Source: Chloroflexota bacterium
GTDB lineage: Bacteria; Chloroflexota; Anaerolineae; UBA7937; B3-Chlor
Direction of reading: 5' to 3'
DNA length: 33,231 nt
Assembly (NCBI GenBank): GCA_030613785.1
Contig: JAUWLF010000043.1
Span: 1 to 33,231 of the forward strand
Part shown: piece after piece, positions 23,466 through 31,191 of the stretch
How the letters are laid out: the number at the start of each line of letters is the position of its first letter
How positions within the stretch are numbered: the stretch's first letter is position 1
The notes under the pieces: generated by a model
Databases searched by the model: none
What the model was told of the DNA's origin: nothing
Seen by the model: only the letters and a program-made list of their open reading frames with translations
Made by a program: the position numbers and the translations under genes

Positions 23466-24722
23466 ATGGGGCAGACCTTTGTGGAGAAGGTTCTGGCCCG
23501 AAAGGCGGGGCTGGACACCGTAGAGCCGGGTCAGATTGTCACCGTCCAACCCGACAAGCTGCTGACCCACGACAACACCGCCGCCATCTCCAAGATATTC
23601 CACGAAATCGGCGTGGAGAGAGTAGCGAGGCCGGAGATCAGTGTCATCGTTCTCGATCACGTCGTCCCTGCGGCGACGGAAGGCCACGCCAGGAACCACC
23701 AGCAGATTCGCAGCTTCGTCAATGAGCAGGGCATCGCGAACTTCTACGACGTCGGGGAAGGCATCTGCCATCAGGTCTTGCCTGAGAAGGGTCATGCGCT
23801 GCCGGGCTATCTCATAGTCGGAAGCGATTCCCACACCCCTACGCACGGTGCGTTTGGCGCATTCGCTGCCGGCATCGGTCGTACAGAAGCGGCTGCGGTC
23901 ATGGCTACAGGTGAGATTTGGTTGATGGTACCGAAGACCTTTCGCATCAATATCAAGGGGCGACTTCCGAAAGGGGTCTACGCCAAGGACATCATCCTGC
24001 ACATTATCGGGGACCTGGGTGCCGCCGGAGCTGACTACAGGGCAGTGGAGTTTGTGGGACCGGTGATAGAGGAGATGAGCGTGGCCAGTCGTATGGTTCT
24101 CTGCAACATGGTGGCAGAGATGGGGGCCAAGAGCGGGGTGGTGGAGCCTGACCACAAGACGCGAGCCTGGCTCGAAGGCAGAAGTGACGTTGATTTCCAG
24201 GAGGTTGTCGCCGACGCTGACGCCTCCTACGAGCGAGTCATAGAGTACGATGTCAATGACTTGCAGCCTCAGGTAGCGAGGCCGCACACTGTAGATAATG
24301 TGGTTCCCGCGACAGAGGTAGCTGGCACCAAGATAGATCAGGCTTTCATCGGCACCTGCACCAATGGTCGTCTGGAGGATTTCCTCGTGGCTGCTCAGCT
24401 CCTGCGAGGCCGCGAGGTGGCATCGACAACGAGGCTGTTGATCCTTCCGGCCAGCAGAGAGGTGCTGCTCTCCGCCATCTCCGCGGGTGTGATAGCTGAC
24501 TTGGTCACTGCGGGAGCTGTGATCCTCAACCCGGGATGTGGGCCTTGTCTGGGAGCCCATCAGGGAGTGATGGGCCCCGGTGAAGTGACCATTTCCACTG
24601 CCAACAGAAACTTCAAGGGTCGCATGGGCTGCAAGCAGGCGGAGATCTACCTGGCCAGTCCGGCCACAGTGGCCGCGTCAGCCCTCGCCGGTGAGATAGT
24701 GGACCCCAGGGAGTTCGTTTGA
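23466..24722 (+). CDS. Aconitase/isopropylmalate isomerase family large subunit (pair 2)
   Basis: A 418-residue LeuC/homoaconitase-type large subunit of the archaeal-like group. Landmarks are VTVQPDKLLTHDNTAAI, LDHVVPA, GSDSHTPTHGAFGAFAAGIG, the cluster ligand C298 in FIGTCTNGRLEDF, and C358/C361 in NPGCGPCLGAHQG. All three ligands are intact. It differs clearly from the first large subunit of this operon, both overall and around the CxxC, so it probably acts on a different or the second half-reaction substrate. ATG 23466 is 3 bases after the previous stop, and GGAG in that gene's end acts as ribosome binding site. Its small subunit follows after 21 bases. Confidence 0.87.
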   Translation: MGQTFVEKVLARKAGLDTVEPGQIVTVQPDKLLTHDNTAAISKIFHEIGVERVARPEISVIVLDHVVPAATEGHARNHQQIRSFVNEQGIANFYDVGEGICHQVLPEKGHALPGYLIVGSDSHTPTHGAFGAFAAGIGRTEAAAVMATGEIWLMVPKTFRINIKGRLPKGVYAKDIILHIIGDLGAAGADYRAVEFVGPVIEEMSVASRMVLCNMVAEMGAKSGVVEPDHKTRAWLEGRSDVDFQEVVADADASYERVIEYDVNDLQPQVARPHTVDNVVPATEVAGTKIDQAFIGTCTNGRLEDFLVAAQLLRGREVASTTRLLILPASREVLLSAISAGVIADLVTAGAVILNPGCGPCLGAHQGVMGPGEVTISTANRNFKGRMGCKQAEIYLASPATVAASALAGEIVDPREFV

Positions 24723-24743
24723 CACATCGGGGAAAGTAGGCAA

Positions 24744-25244
24744 ATGTGGAAGAAGATTCACACAGGCCGGGTCTGGAGGTATGGCGATGACATCAATACT
24801 GATGTCATCTACCCCGGCAAGTACACCTACAGTGATCTGACGCCCGAGGAGATGGCTGCTCATGCCTTGGAGGACCTTGATCCTGAGTTCGCCAGCAACG
24901 TACTGCCAGGGGACATCATTGTGGCGGGCAGGAACTTCGGGTGCGGCAGCTCGCGAGAGCAGGCTGTCACCTGTTTGAAGTACGCTGGGGTGGGAGCGGT
25001 CATCGCGAAATCCTTCGCCCGCATCTATTTCAGGAACGCCATCAATCAGGGGCTCCCCATTGCACAGTGCGCTGCTGTGGAGGGTGTCAATTCAGGGGAG
25101 GAGGTGACGATAGACTTCTCCTCGGGCAAGGTGACCACACCTCGTGCTGAGTATTCCTTTCCGCCATTGTCTTCCTTCGTGATGGGGATCTTGGAGGACG
25201 GGGGCCTGATCCCCCACGTGCGAAAGAAGTTGGGCCTAGAATAG
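24744..25244 (+). CDS. Aconitase/isopropylmalate isomerase family small subunit (pair 2)
   Basis: A 166-residue LeuD-type subunit. [34 protein letters not shown] and [16 protein letters not shown] are the family blocks. The specificity loop is KYTYSDLTP, different both from YLRT of isopropylmalate isomerase and from SYLPLTDP of pair 1, so the two pairs are expected to differ in substrate. It is the partner of the preceding large subunit. ATG 24744 follows a GGGGAAAG stretch at moderate distance. The dehydrogenase gene follows after 33 bases. Confidence 0.85.
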   Translation: MWKKIHTGRVWRYGDDINTDVIYPGKYTYSDLTPEEMAAHALEDLDPEFASNVLPGDIIVAGRNFGCGSSREQAVTCLKYAGVGAVIAKSFARIYFRNAINQGLPIAQCAAVEGVNSGEEVTIDFSSGKVTTPRAEYSFPPLSSFVMGILEDGGLIPHVRKKLGLE

Positions 25245-25277
25245 CCCAGGCTTCTTATGAAAGAGGTGAATGCAATC

Positions 25278-26396
25278 ATGGCCAAGTACAGGATCACCTG
25301 GTTACCCGGCGACGGCATTGGTAGAGACGTGATGGATGCTGCCCGGATATTGCTGGACGCGCTGGATTTGGATGCTGAGTACGTCCCTGGTGACGTGGGC
25401 TGGGAGTTCTGGCGGAGTGAAGGAGACGCCTTGCCGTCTCGTACCGTTGAACTGCTGAAAAACACGGACTGTTGCCTCTTTGGCGCGATTACCTCCAAGC
25501 CGAAGCAGGAGGCTGAAGAGGAACTGGTGCCTGAACTGCAAGGCAAGGGACTGGTCTATTTCAGCCCCATCGTTCGCATCCGACAGTTGCTGGACCTGCA
25601 CACCAACATGCGGCCCTGCACGGCCTATCCGGGCAACCCCCTCAACTATCGAGATGACATTGATCTGGTTGTCTTCCGTGAGAACACTGAAGGGCTGTAC
25701 AGCGGCGTGGAGTTCTTTCCGCTACCCGACCAGGTACGCGAGGCGTTGATGCAGAACCATCCCAAGATGGCCCGGTTCGCAGAGGTGCCAGCCGACGAGA
25801 TCGCCGTCTCCTGTCGCATCTTCACTCGGAATAGCTGTCGTCGGATCGTGCGCCACGCTTTTGAGTATGCGAGACAGTTCGATCGCCCGTCGGTCACGGT
25901 GGTCGAGAAGCCCAACGTGATCCGCGAGACGAGCGGGATGATGGTTCGTGAGGCCCGTGACGTGGCCAAGGAGTACCCTGATGTAGAACTGTGGGAGACC
26001 AACGTAGATGCCATGGCTATGTGGCTGGTCAAGAACCCGCAGGACTACTCGGTGCTCGTGGCATCCAACATGTTTGGCGATATCATCTCGGATCTGTGTG
26101 CGCAGTTGGTCGGGGGGTTGGGCTTCGCCTCCAGCGCCAACATCGGTGATGACTACGCCCTCTTTGAGCCAACCCATGGCTCGGCTCCCAAATACGCAGG
26201 CCAGTATAAGGTGAACCCGACGGCTATGCTGCTCACAGTGAAGCTGATGCTGCAATGGCTGGGTGAGGCGGATATGGCTACAAGGGTGGAGAACTCTATA
26301 TCTGCCGTGATCGCTGAGGGCAGGGTACGAACCTACGATGTGGGAGGCACGTCCAGCACCCTCGAAGTGGCTGAGGAGATCGCCGGGACACTGTAG
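25278..26396 (+). CDS. Isocitrate/isopropylmalate dehydrogenase family beta-decarboxylating dehydrogenase
   Basis: A 372-residue enzyme of the ICDH/IPMDH/homoisocitrate family. It opens with YRITWLPGDGIGRDVMDA. The substrate arginines are in SPIVRIRQLLDLHTNMRP. The DLVVFRENTEGLYSGVE segment, the lysine in VTVVEKPNV, the metal aspartates in NMFGDIISDL, and the nucleotide loop LFEPTHGSAPKYAG are all present. The GAITSKPKQEAEEEL stretch is longer than in typical IPMDH. Reaction: oxidative decarboxylation of a 2-hydroxyacid (isocitrate to 2-oxoglutarate) or its reductive reversal; specificity and coenzyme cannot be fixed by eye. It is the last gene of the operon; a hairpin follows 46 bases later. 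ATG 25278 is preferred over 25257 because GAGGTGA lies 8 bases before it. Confidence 0.87.
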   Translation: MAKYRITWLPGDGIGRDVMDAARILLDALDLDAEYVPGDVGWEFWRSEGDALPSRTVELLKNTDCCLFGAITSKPKQEAEEELVPELQGKGLVYFSPIVRIRQLLDLHTNMRPCTAYPGNPLNYRDDIDLVVFRENTEGLYSGVEFFPLPDQVREALMQNHPKMARFAEVPADEIAVSCRIFTRNSCRRIVRHAFEYARQFDRPSVTVVEKPNVIRETSGMMVREARDVAKEYPDVELWETNVDAMAMWLVKNPQDYSVLVASNMFGDIISDLCAQLVGGLGFASSANIGDDYALFEPTHGSAPKYAGQYKVNPTAMLLTVKLMLQWLGEADMATRVENSISAVIAEGRVRTYDVGGTSSTLEVAEEIAGTL

Positions 26397-26442
26397 TAGC
26401 CTCTTGTGGGCGTGTTGCAGCGGGCACAAGGCTCGGTGAGAC

Positions 26443-26470
26443 AGTGGGCTTGAGGCGTAACAAGCCCACT
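26443..26470 (+). terminator. Hairpin at the end of the tricarboxylate operon
   Basis: AGTGGGCTTG (26443-26452), an 8-base loop and the perfect complement CAAGCCCACT (26461-26470), 46 bases after the dehydrogenase stop. There is no T-run behind it, so it is either a factor-assisted terminator or an mRNA 3'-end stabiliser. Confidence 0.55.
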
Positions 26471-26505
26471 TCCTGTCTGAATCCAACACGAATTGACAGA
26501 AGGGT

Positions 26506-26660
26506 TTGTACGAGTTTGAGGGAAAGCAACGGGGGCTCTTGGGTGGTGCCTTCGTTCGCCCTCAAGCGAGCCTGATAGACGCGGTGACTATTGGAGAGGG
26601 TTGCTACGTCGGGCGATTGGTGCGACATCGTCGTCGGACAGGGAGTCCAACATCTAGGAG
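26506..26660 (+). pseudogene. Remnant of a gamma-carbonic-anhydrase-family (hexapeptide repeat) gene
   Basis: In one frame from TTG 26506 the sequence reads LYEFEGK, then AFVRPQASLIDAVTIGEGCY, which is the standard start of gamma-carbonic-anhydrase/PaaY-type hexapeptide proteins. The match then breaks. The next expected block, GDWCDIVVGQG, is found in the +1 frame from 26612. SNI follows in a third frame from 26646 and runs into TAG where a Gln (CAG) would be expected. Several residues before GDW are missing. Two frameshifts, a deletion and a stop within 150 bases indicate decay. The remaining bases of 26397-26794, apart from two hairpins, show nothing recognisable. The end of the remnant is uncertain. 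Confidence 0.6.
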
Positions 26661-26736
26661 AGGCGCCTGTTTCCGCCCAAGATCCTTGGTGAGGTGTCTC
26701 ACGAGCAGAGGTCAGCGTGGGACTGGGGCCTCAAGC

Positions 26737-26766
26737 TGTGCCAAGCCCTACCTGCCTGCTGGCACA
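26737..26766 (+). repeat. Inverted repeat upstream of the sulfur-carrier gene
   Basis: TGTGCCA (26737-26743) and TGGCACA (26760-26766) can pair around a 16-base loop, ending 28 bases before the next ATG. It could be a weak attenuator, an operator or chance; no -35/-10 pair was found nearby. Confidence 0.25.
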
Positions 26767-26794
26767 AGACCCTACATGGAGCGCAGCAGAGAGT

Positions 26795-27022
26795 ATGAAA
26801 GTCATCTACCGCGACCAAGAGTGGGAGTTGAGGGGAGGCATGACCGCCCGCGCGGCGATCAAGAAGTTCGGACTTGATCCCGAGGCGGTGCTGGTGATCC
26901 GCAATGGACAATTGGTGACCGACGATACTCTACTGAAGGATGCGGATCAGGTGAAGCTCATAGCGGTGGTCTCGGGAGGCATCGGCGACAGCCTCCAGAC
27001 CAAGAGGTGTTCGGGACGTTGA
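26795..27022 (+). CDS. ThiS/MoaD-like sulfur carrier, TtuB-like, with C-terminal extension
   Basis: A 75-residue beta-grasp protein. TARAAIKKFGLDPEAVLVIRNGQLVTDD and DQVKLIAVVSGG are the family pattern. Sulfur carriers normally stop at Gly-Gly, but here 13 residues follow it (IGDSLQTKRCSGR). It immediately precedes a TtuA-like thiolase; TtuB is the sulfur donor for TtuA in tRNA 2-thiolation, which gives the proposed role. The tail would have to be removed before adenylation, or the function has changed. The stop TGA (27020-27022) overlaps the TTG start of TtuA. ATG 26795 has only a weak GGAG upstream; a longer frame from 26717 looks non-coding. Confidence 0.75.
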   Translation: MKVIYRDQEWELRGGMTARAAIKKFGLDPEAVLVIRNGQLVTDDTLLKDADQVKLIAVVSGGIGDSLQTKRCSGR

Positions 27023-27933
27023 AGTGCAAGAGATGCGGCGAGCCGGCTGCAGTCAACATGCGTCAACACCGGCTGGGCCTTTGCGGGGAGCACTATCTGA
27101 ACTGGTTCGTGTCCCAGACCCAGCGGCTTATCGAGAAGTACACCATGTTCGCTCCCGAGGCTCGGATTCTCGTGGCGGTCTCAGGGGGAAAGGACAGTCT
27201 GGCTCTGTGGGATGTACTTCTACGATTGGGATACCAAGTGGAGGCGCTGTACATAGATCTAGGCATCGGCGAGGGTCGATATTCAGAGGAGTCCAAGAAG
27301 TTCGTGGAGCGCTTCGCGATGGATCGGCAGAATGCCCACTACCGCATCGTTGATGTGCAAGCAACCTATGGAAAGACGATCCCAAGGCTGGCCAGCGAGA
27401 GGCGGGGGCGCAAGGTGTGTTCCCTTTGCGGTCTGGTCAAGCGTCACATCATGAACCGTGTGGCCTACGAAGGGGAGTTTGCTGCGGTGGCCACGGGACA
27501 CAACCTCGACGACGAGGCGGCCGTGCTTTTTCAAAACGTCCTTCACTGGCAGGTAGGCTATCTGGCTCGTCAGGCACCGGTACTACCCAGCACGCATCCC
27601 CATCTTGCGCGCAAGGTGAAGCCTTTCTTCCGCTTCTACGAGCGTGACACGGCGGCCTATGCCTTCTTGCGAAGGGTTGACTATGTCTATGATGAGTGTC
27701 CCTACGCCAGAGGCGCAACCAGCATCTTCTACAAGGAGCTACTCAACCAACTGGAGGCGCGATCGCGGGGAGCCAAACAGCAGTTCTACCTGAGCTTCCT
27801 GCAAGCGCGACAGGAGGAGGGGCTTTTCTCTGAGTCCAGGGCGCAGTTGGAGCTCCGTGATTGTGAGAAGTGCGGACAGCCCACGACCGCGCCGGGCCTA
27901 TGCGCGTTCTGCCGCCTGTGGGAGGAGTCGTGA
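27019..27933 (+). CDS. ttuA: TtuA-like tRNA 2-thiolation enzyme (PP-loop ATPase)
   Basis: About 304 residues. An N-terminal zinc-finger-like stretch (CKRCGEPAAVN, CGEHY) is followed by the PP-loop ILVAVSGGKDSLALWD. The iron-sulfur-type CSLCGLVKR plus DECPYARGATS supply three cysteines as in TtuA/TtcA enzymes. GHNLDDEAAVLFQN is the conserved ATPase motif, and a C-terminal zinc ribbon CEKCGQPTTAPGLCAFC closes the protein. TtuA makes 5-methyl-2-thiouridine at position 54 in thermophile tRNA; related proteins thiolate other positions. The neighbouring sulfur carrier supports TtuA over TtcA, which has no such partner. TTG 27019, overlapping the previous stop, is favoured by AAGAGGTG upstream; GTG 27007 is in frame and also possible. 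The next gene overlaps by 4 bases. Confidence 0.85.
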   Translation: MKCKRCGEPAAVNMRQHRLGLCGEHYLNWFVSQTQRLIEKYTMFAPEARILVAVSGGKDSLALWDVLLRLGYQVEALYIDLGIGEGRYSEESKKFVERFAMDRQNAHYRIVDVQATYGKTIPRLASERRGRKVCSLCGLVKRHIMNRVAYEGEFAAVATGHNLDDEAAVLFQNVLHWQVGYLARQAPVLPSTHPHLARKVKPFFRFYERDTAAYAFLRRVDYVYDECPYARGATSIFYKELLNQLEARSRGAKQQFYLSFLQARQEEGLFSESRAQLELRDCEKCGQPTTAPGLCAFCRLWEES

Positions 27934-29426
27934 GATTGAGGTTCTTGTTCCAGAGGCTTAGAGGCGTCATAAGGCGGCCTGGAGCGACCAGCCTGGCGGG
28001 TCTGGCAGCGCTCCTGGTGTTCTGCCTGTACATCTATCTGCTGGCCACTCTAGTGTGGAGTGACACCGTGCAGATTGCAGCCTCTTCGACTGCCACCCCC
28101 GTTTCCGAGACGGAGACTGCCCGGACGCCATCTCCCACGCCAATTAGTAGGGCCACCTACACAATTCCTGCGAGGTCGCCCACGGCTACTCTGACCTACA
28201 CGCCCATTTCGTACACGCCAACGCCTGCCCACCTGGTCTATGTTGTGGAAGCTGGCGATACACTGAGCGGCATTGCACGCAGGTTCAACACCACGGTGAG
28301 CGCCATCATGGAGCTGAATAGCCTCTCCAGCGAGTTGCTCTCCATTCGCCAGGAACTGTTCATCCCAGGGAGGCGCCAGGCTGCAACTTCTTCACCTACC
28401 TTGACACGCACGACCACGTCTCCGACACCTACTCCAACTCCCACTGCGACCTCCATCGCGGTGCCTTCGTCTCCTACGCCTCAGCCTACGAGACCTGCCG
28501 TAGGCGCCTCCTCGTCGGGGGAGGCTCTGGTCGTAGCTTTCTACTACGCCTGGTACGGCTTGGACCAATGGGTGCCGAGCAAAGTGCCTGATACACCTGC
28601 CGTTCCCTATAGGTCGAGCGACCGCAGCACCATCACCCGGCACGTTGCGCAAGCCCAACAGGCGGGGATAGATGCCTTTGCTGTGGCCTGGTATGGTCCG
28701 AATGTCCACAACAATCAGACGGAGACCAACCTCCGCACTATGCTAGAGGTTGCGGGCCAACGCGGTTTCCGCTGCACCGTGGATTTCGAGACGCGCTCCC
28801 CCTTTTTCCACAGCCAAGCTGACATCGTAGGCGCCTTGCGTTACCTCATCGACAATCACGCGGCCAGCCCTGCTTTCTTGCGCTATGAAGGGAAGCCACT
28901 CATCTTCTTCTGGGCTGTAGCGAATGTGTTCACCGGCCAAGGACAGTCCGCCATCGATGCCTGGGCTTCCATCCGGCAGCAGGTAGATCCTCAGCACAAC
29001 ACCTTGTGGATCGCTGATGGCGCAAACATCGAGTTCCAGCGGGTTTTCGATGGCCATCATCTCTACAACATCACCTGGAATCCCCCGGCCAGCGTCAACA
29101 CCACTCTGAACAGGTGGGGGAACAATGTACGGAGCTACAGCGCACAGCATGGCACGCGCAAATTGTGGGTGGCCACCGTCATGCCAGGCTACAATGACTT
29201 ACATATACACGGACGATCCAACCGTTTTGCTCATGATCGGCGGAATGGGGCCTACTATCGGGAGACTTGGCAGGCGGCGATCAGCAGTGCTCCTGACCTG
29301 ATCATGATCACCAGTTTCAACGAGTGGCTGGAAGGTACTCAGATCGAGCCCAGCGTGAGCTACGATGAACTCTATCTTCAGTTGACTTCAGAGCTCTCAG
29401 TTGCCTTCAAGGCTTCAAGGAGATGA
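27930..29426 (+). CDS. Membrane-anchored LysM protein with GH99-like glycoside hydrolase domain
   Basis: A 498-residue protein. A basic start and one membrane helix (residues 20-45) make it a surface-anchored protein. Ser/Thr/Pro-rich linkers (TPTPTPTATS type) flank a LysM peptidoglycan-binding module at about residues 101-147 (YVVEAGDTLSGIARRFN, LNSLSSELLSIRQELFIPG). The C-terminal 290 residues resemble GH99/GH71-type enzymes: VAFYYAWYG at the start, HVAQAQQAGIDAFAVAWYGP, and the hallmark SFNEWLEGTQIEPS with E465 and E468. GH99 enzymes are endo-alpha-mannosidases or mannanases; glycan specificity is unknown here. GTG 27930 overlaps the TtuA stop (GTGA), with GGAGG just upstream. Such linkers are frequent in Chloroflexota surface proteins. 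Confidence 0.82.
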   Translation: MRLRFLFQRLRGVIRRPGATSLAGLAALLVFCLYIYLLATLVWSDTVQIAASSTATPVSETETARTPSPTPISRATYTIPARSPTATLTYTPISYTPTPAHLVYVVEAGDTLSGIARRFNTTVSAIMELNSLSSELLSIRQELFIPGRRQAATSSPTLTRTTTSPTPTPTPTATSIAVPSSPTPQPTRPAVGASSSGEALVVAFYYAWYGLDQWVPSKVPDTPAVPYRSSDRSTITRHVAQAQQAGIDAFAVAWYGPNVHNNQTETNLRTMLEVAGQRGFRCTVDFETRSPFFHSQADIVGALRYLIDNHAASPAFLRYEGKPLIFFWAVANVFTGQGQSAIDAWASIRQQVDPQHNTLWIADGANIEFQRVFDGHHLYNITWNPPASVNTTLNRWGNNVRSYSAQHGTRKLWVATVMPGYNDLHIHGRSNRFAHDRRNGAYYRETWQAAISSAPDLIMITSFNEWLEGTQIEPSVSYDELYLQLTSELSVAFKASRR

Positions 29427-29456
29427 CGACTTGAGTGGGATCTTGGACCAGATTCC

Positions 29457-29485
29457 TTTACAATGTGGTGTCAATCCGCTACAAT
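29457..29485 (+). promoter_or_regulatory. Putative promoter of the REC-GAF-kinase gene
   Basis: TTTACA (29457-29462), 17 bases, TACAAT (29480-29485), 50 bases before the ATG at 29536. Confidence 0.55.
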
Positions 29486-29535
29486 GTAACCGTGAGCGAT
29501 CGGCGGAAGGCTGATAGGTTCGAACGGGGGGCACG

Positions 29536-31191
29536 ATGGCTGGCGAAAGAATCCTGGTTGTTGAAGATAGCCTTGACATTCTCTCCTTTCTCGCAGAGGA
29601 CGTGCTGCCGTATCACGGTTATAACGTGGTGAGCGCAACGACTGGTGAAGAGGGGCTGGGCAAGCTGGCTTCAGAAGAGCCTGACCTGGTGTTGCTGGAT
29701 TTGGAATTACCAGACATGTCTGGCATGGACATCCTGAGAACTGCGCAGGAGGACGAGAACGGGATTCCCGTCGTCCTGATGACCGCCTACGGCTCCGAGA
29801 GTACCGCGGTGGAGGCCTTTCGACTTGGAGCTAGGGACTACATCATCAAGCCCTTCACGACGGAGCAGGTAATAGATGTTCTGGATCGGACCTTGACCGA
29901 AACCAGACTCCGCAGAGAGAAGGACCATCTCATGGACAGTTTGCAGGAGAGAGTCGAGGAGATGACCATACTGTCTGCGGTTGGGAAGTCGGTCGTATCC
30001 TTGATGGATCTGGAGGAGCTACTGAATCGGATCGTAGAGGCTGGGGTCTACGTCACCAGCGCAGAGGAGGGGTTCTTGCTCTTGGTCGACCCAGAGACCA
30101 GCGATCTGTATCTTAGAGCGGGGAAGAACCTGGGGAACTGGGAGGCTCAGGGTCTAAGACTCAAGGTGGAGGATAGTCTGGCTGGTCAGGTCGTGAAGAC
30201 CGGGAAACCGATGCGGCGAGGCGGGAAGGGGACGGGGCGTGACTTCAAGGTGAAAACAGGATACCTTGTAAAGTCGCTGCTCCATGTGCCTCTGGTTGTG
30301 AAAGACGAGGTGGTCGGGGTGTTGTCCATTGACAATCAGGTGTCTGATGTGGAGTTTACTGAGGAGGACCAGTACCTGCTGTCTACCTTGGCTGACTATG
30401 CGGCGATCAGCATAGAGAACTCCACGCTCTACGATGAGTTGAGGAAGAACATGGAGGATCTGAAACAATCCCAGCAGGAGTTGATCGAGTCCTCCAAGCT
30501 AGCTGCTGTGGGCACGTTGGCTGCTGGCGTTGCCCACGAGTTCAATAACTTGCTGGCCGCCATCTCAGGGCACACCGAACTGGGTTTGATCTCGGAGGAC
30601 ATGGATGAGATCAAGCAATCGCTGAATGTGGTGGTTGAGTCTGTTGACAGAGCCAAGAGAATCACGTCCAACCTGCTTGCCTTTGCCAGGCGGCGGGAGC
30701 CCAGGATGGAAATAGCGGATGTGACCGAGGCGGTGGAGACCCCGCTCCAGTTGATGGAGAGAGATCTTGAGAAATCGAACATCAAGCTGGTAAGGGAGTT
30801 CTCCGATGTTCCGGCCATCGTCTGTGACGCAGGACAGATATCGCAGGTATGCCTGAATCTGCTGACCAACTCCAGGGATGCCATGTTGCCAGACGGCGGA
30901 ACTGTCACGGTGAAGGTCAAGCAGGACGGGGACGACATCGTCATCGCCTTTTCCGACACAGGCGGGGGCGTACCGGATCACATCATGGATAAGTTGTTTG
31001 AGCCTTTTGTGACCACCAAGGGGCCATTGGGAGGCGGGGACGTATCGGGCACCGGTCTAGGGCTTTCCGTCTCCTACGGGATCGTGAAGAACCACGGTGG
31101 TACCATCGAGGTTGAAACCGAGGAAGGCAAGGGCAGTACCTTTACGGTGCGCCTTCCGACAAGCGGTGGCGAGGCACAGAGTGAGCAGTGA
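29536..31191 (+). CDS. REC-GAF-histidine kinase (hybrid with N-terminal receiver)
   Basis: A 551-residue cytoplasmic signalling protein. The receiver domain is at residues 1-125 (ILVVEDSLD, phospho-acceptor D55 in LVLLDLELPDMSG, the switch Thr in LMTAYGS, and Lys in YIIKPFT). After a coiled stretch, a GAF domain covers about residues 145-300 (LRLKVEDSLAGQVVKTGKP, LLHVPLVVKDEVVGVLSIDN). A coiled coil leads to a HisKA domain with H334 in GVAHEFNNLLAAISGH. The ATPase domain has the N-box (LNLLTNSRDAM), DTGGGVPD, and GTGLGLSVSYGIVKNHGG. There are no membrane segments. Having the receiver first suggests it is controlled by another kinase. The next gene overlaps by 4 bases (GTGA). ATG 29536 is preceded by GGGGGG. 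Confidence 0.92.
   Translation: MAGERILVVEDSLDILSFLAEDVLPYHGYNVVSATTGEEGLGKLASEEPDLVLLDLELPDMSGMDILRTAQEDENGIPVVLMTAYGSESTAVEAFRLGARDYIIKPFTTEQVIDVLDRTLTETRLRREKDHLMDSLQERVEEMTILSAVGKSVVSLMDLEELLNRIVEAGVYVTSAEEGFLLLVDPETSDLYLRAGKNLGNWEAQGLRLKVEDSLAGQVVKTGKPMRRGGKGTGRDFKVKTGYLVKSLLHVPLVVKDEVVGVLSIDNQVSDVEFTEEDQYLLSTLADYAAISIENSTLYDELRKNMEDLKQSQQELIESSKLAAVGTLAAGVAHEFNNLLAAISGHTELGLISEDMDEIKQSLNVVVESVDRAKRITSNLLAFARRREPRMEIADVTEAVETPLQLMERDLEKSNIKLVREFSDVPAIVCDAGQISQVCLNLLTNSRDAMLPDGGTVTVKVKQDGDDIVIAFSDTGGGVPDHIMDKLFEPFVTTKGPLGGGDVSGTGLGLSVSYGIVKNHGGTIEVETEEGKGSTFTVRLPTSGGEAQSEQ

Noticed and set aside
23385..24560. A 391-codon minus-strand frame
   Set aside because: It is antisense to the second hydro-lyase large subunit, which has intact motifs and cluster cysteines; the shadow has none.
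26493..26498. Perfect TTGACA as a promoter -35
   Set aside because: No acceptable -10 sequence lies 15-19 bases downstream.
28430..28500. Repeated ACTCC/CCTAC triplet-like DNA as a tandem repeat or CRISPR
   Set aside because: It encodes the Thr/Pro-rich linker of the LysM protein and has no spacer structure.
29510..29535. GGTTCGAA as a possible tRNA T-loop
   Set aside because: No matching acceptor stem, anticodon arm or CCA-side sequence surrounds it.
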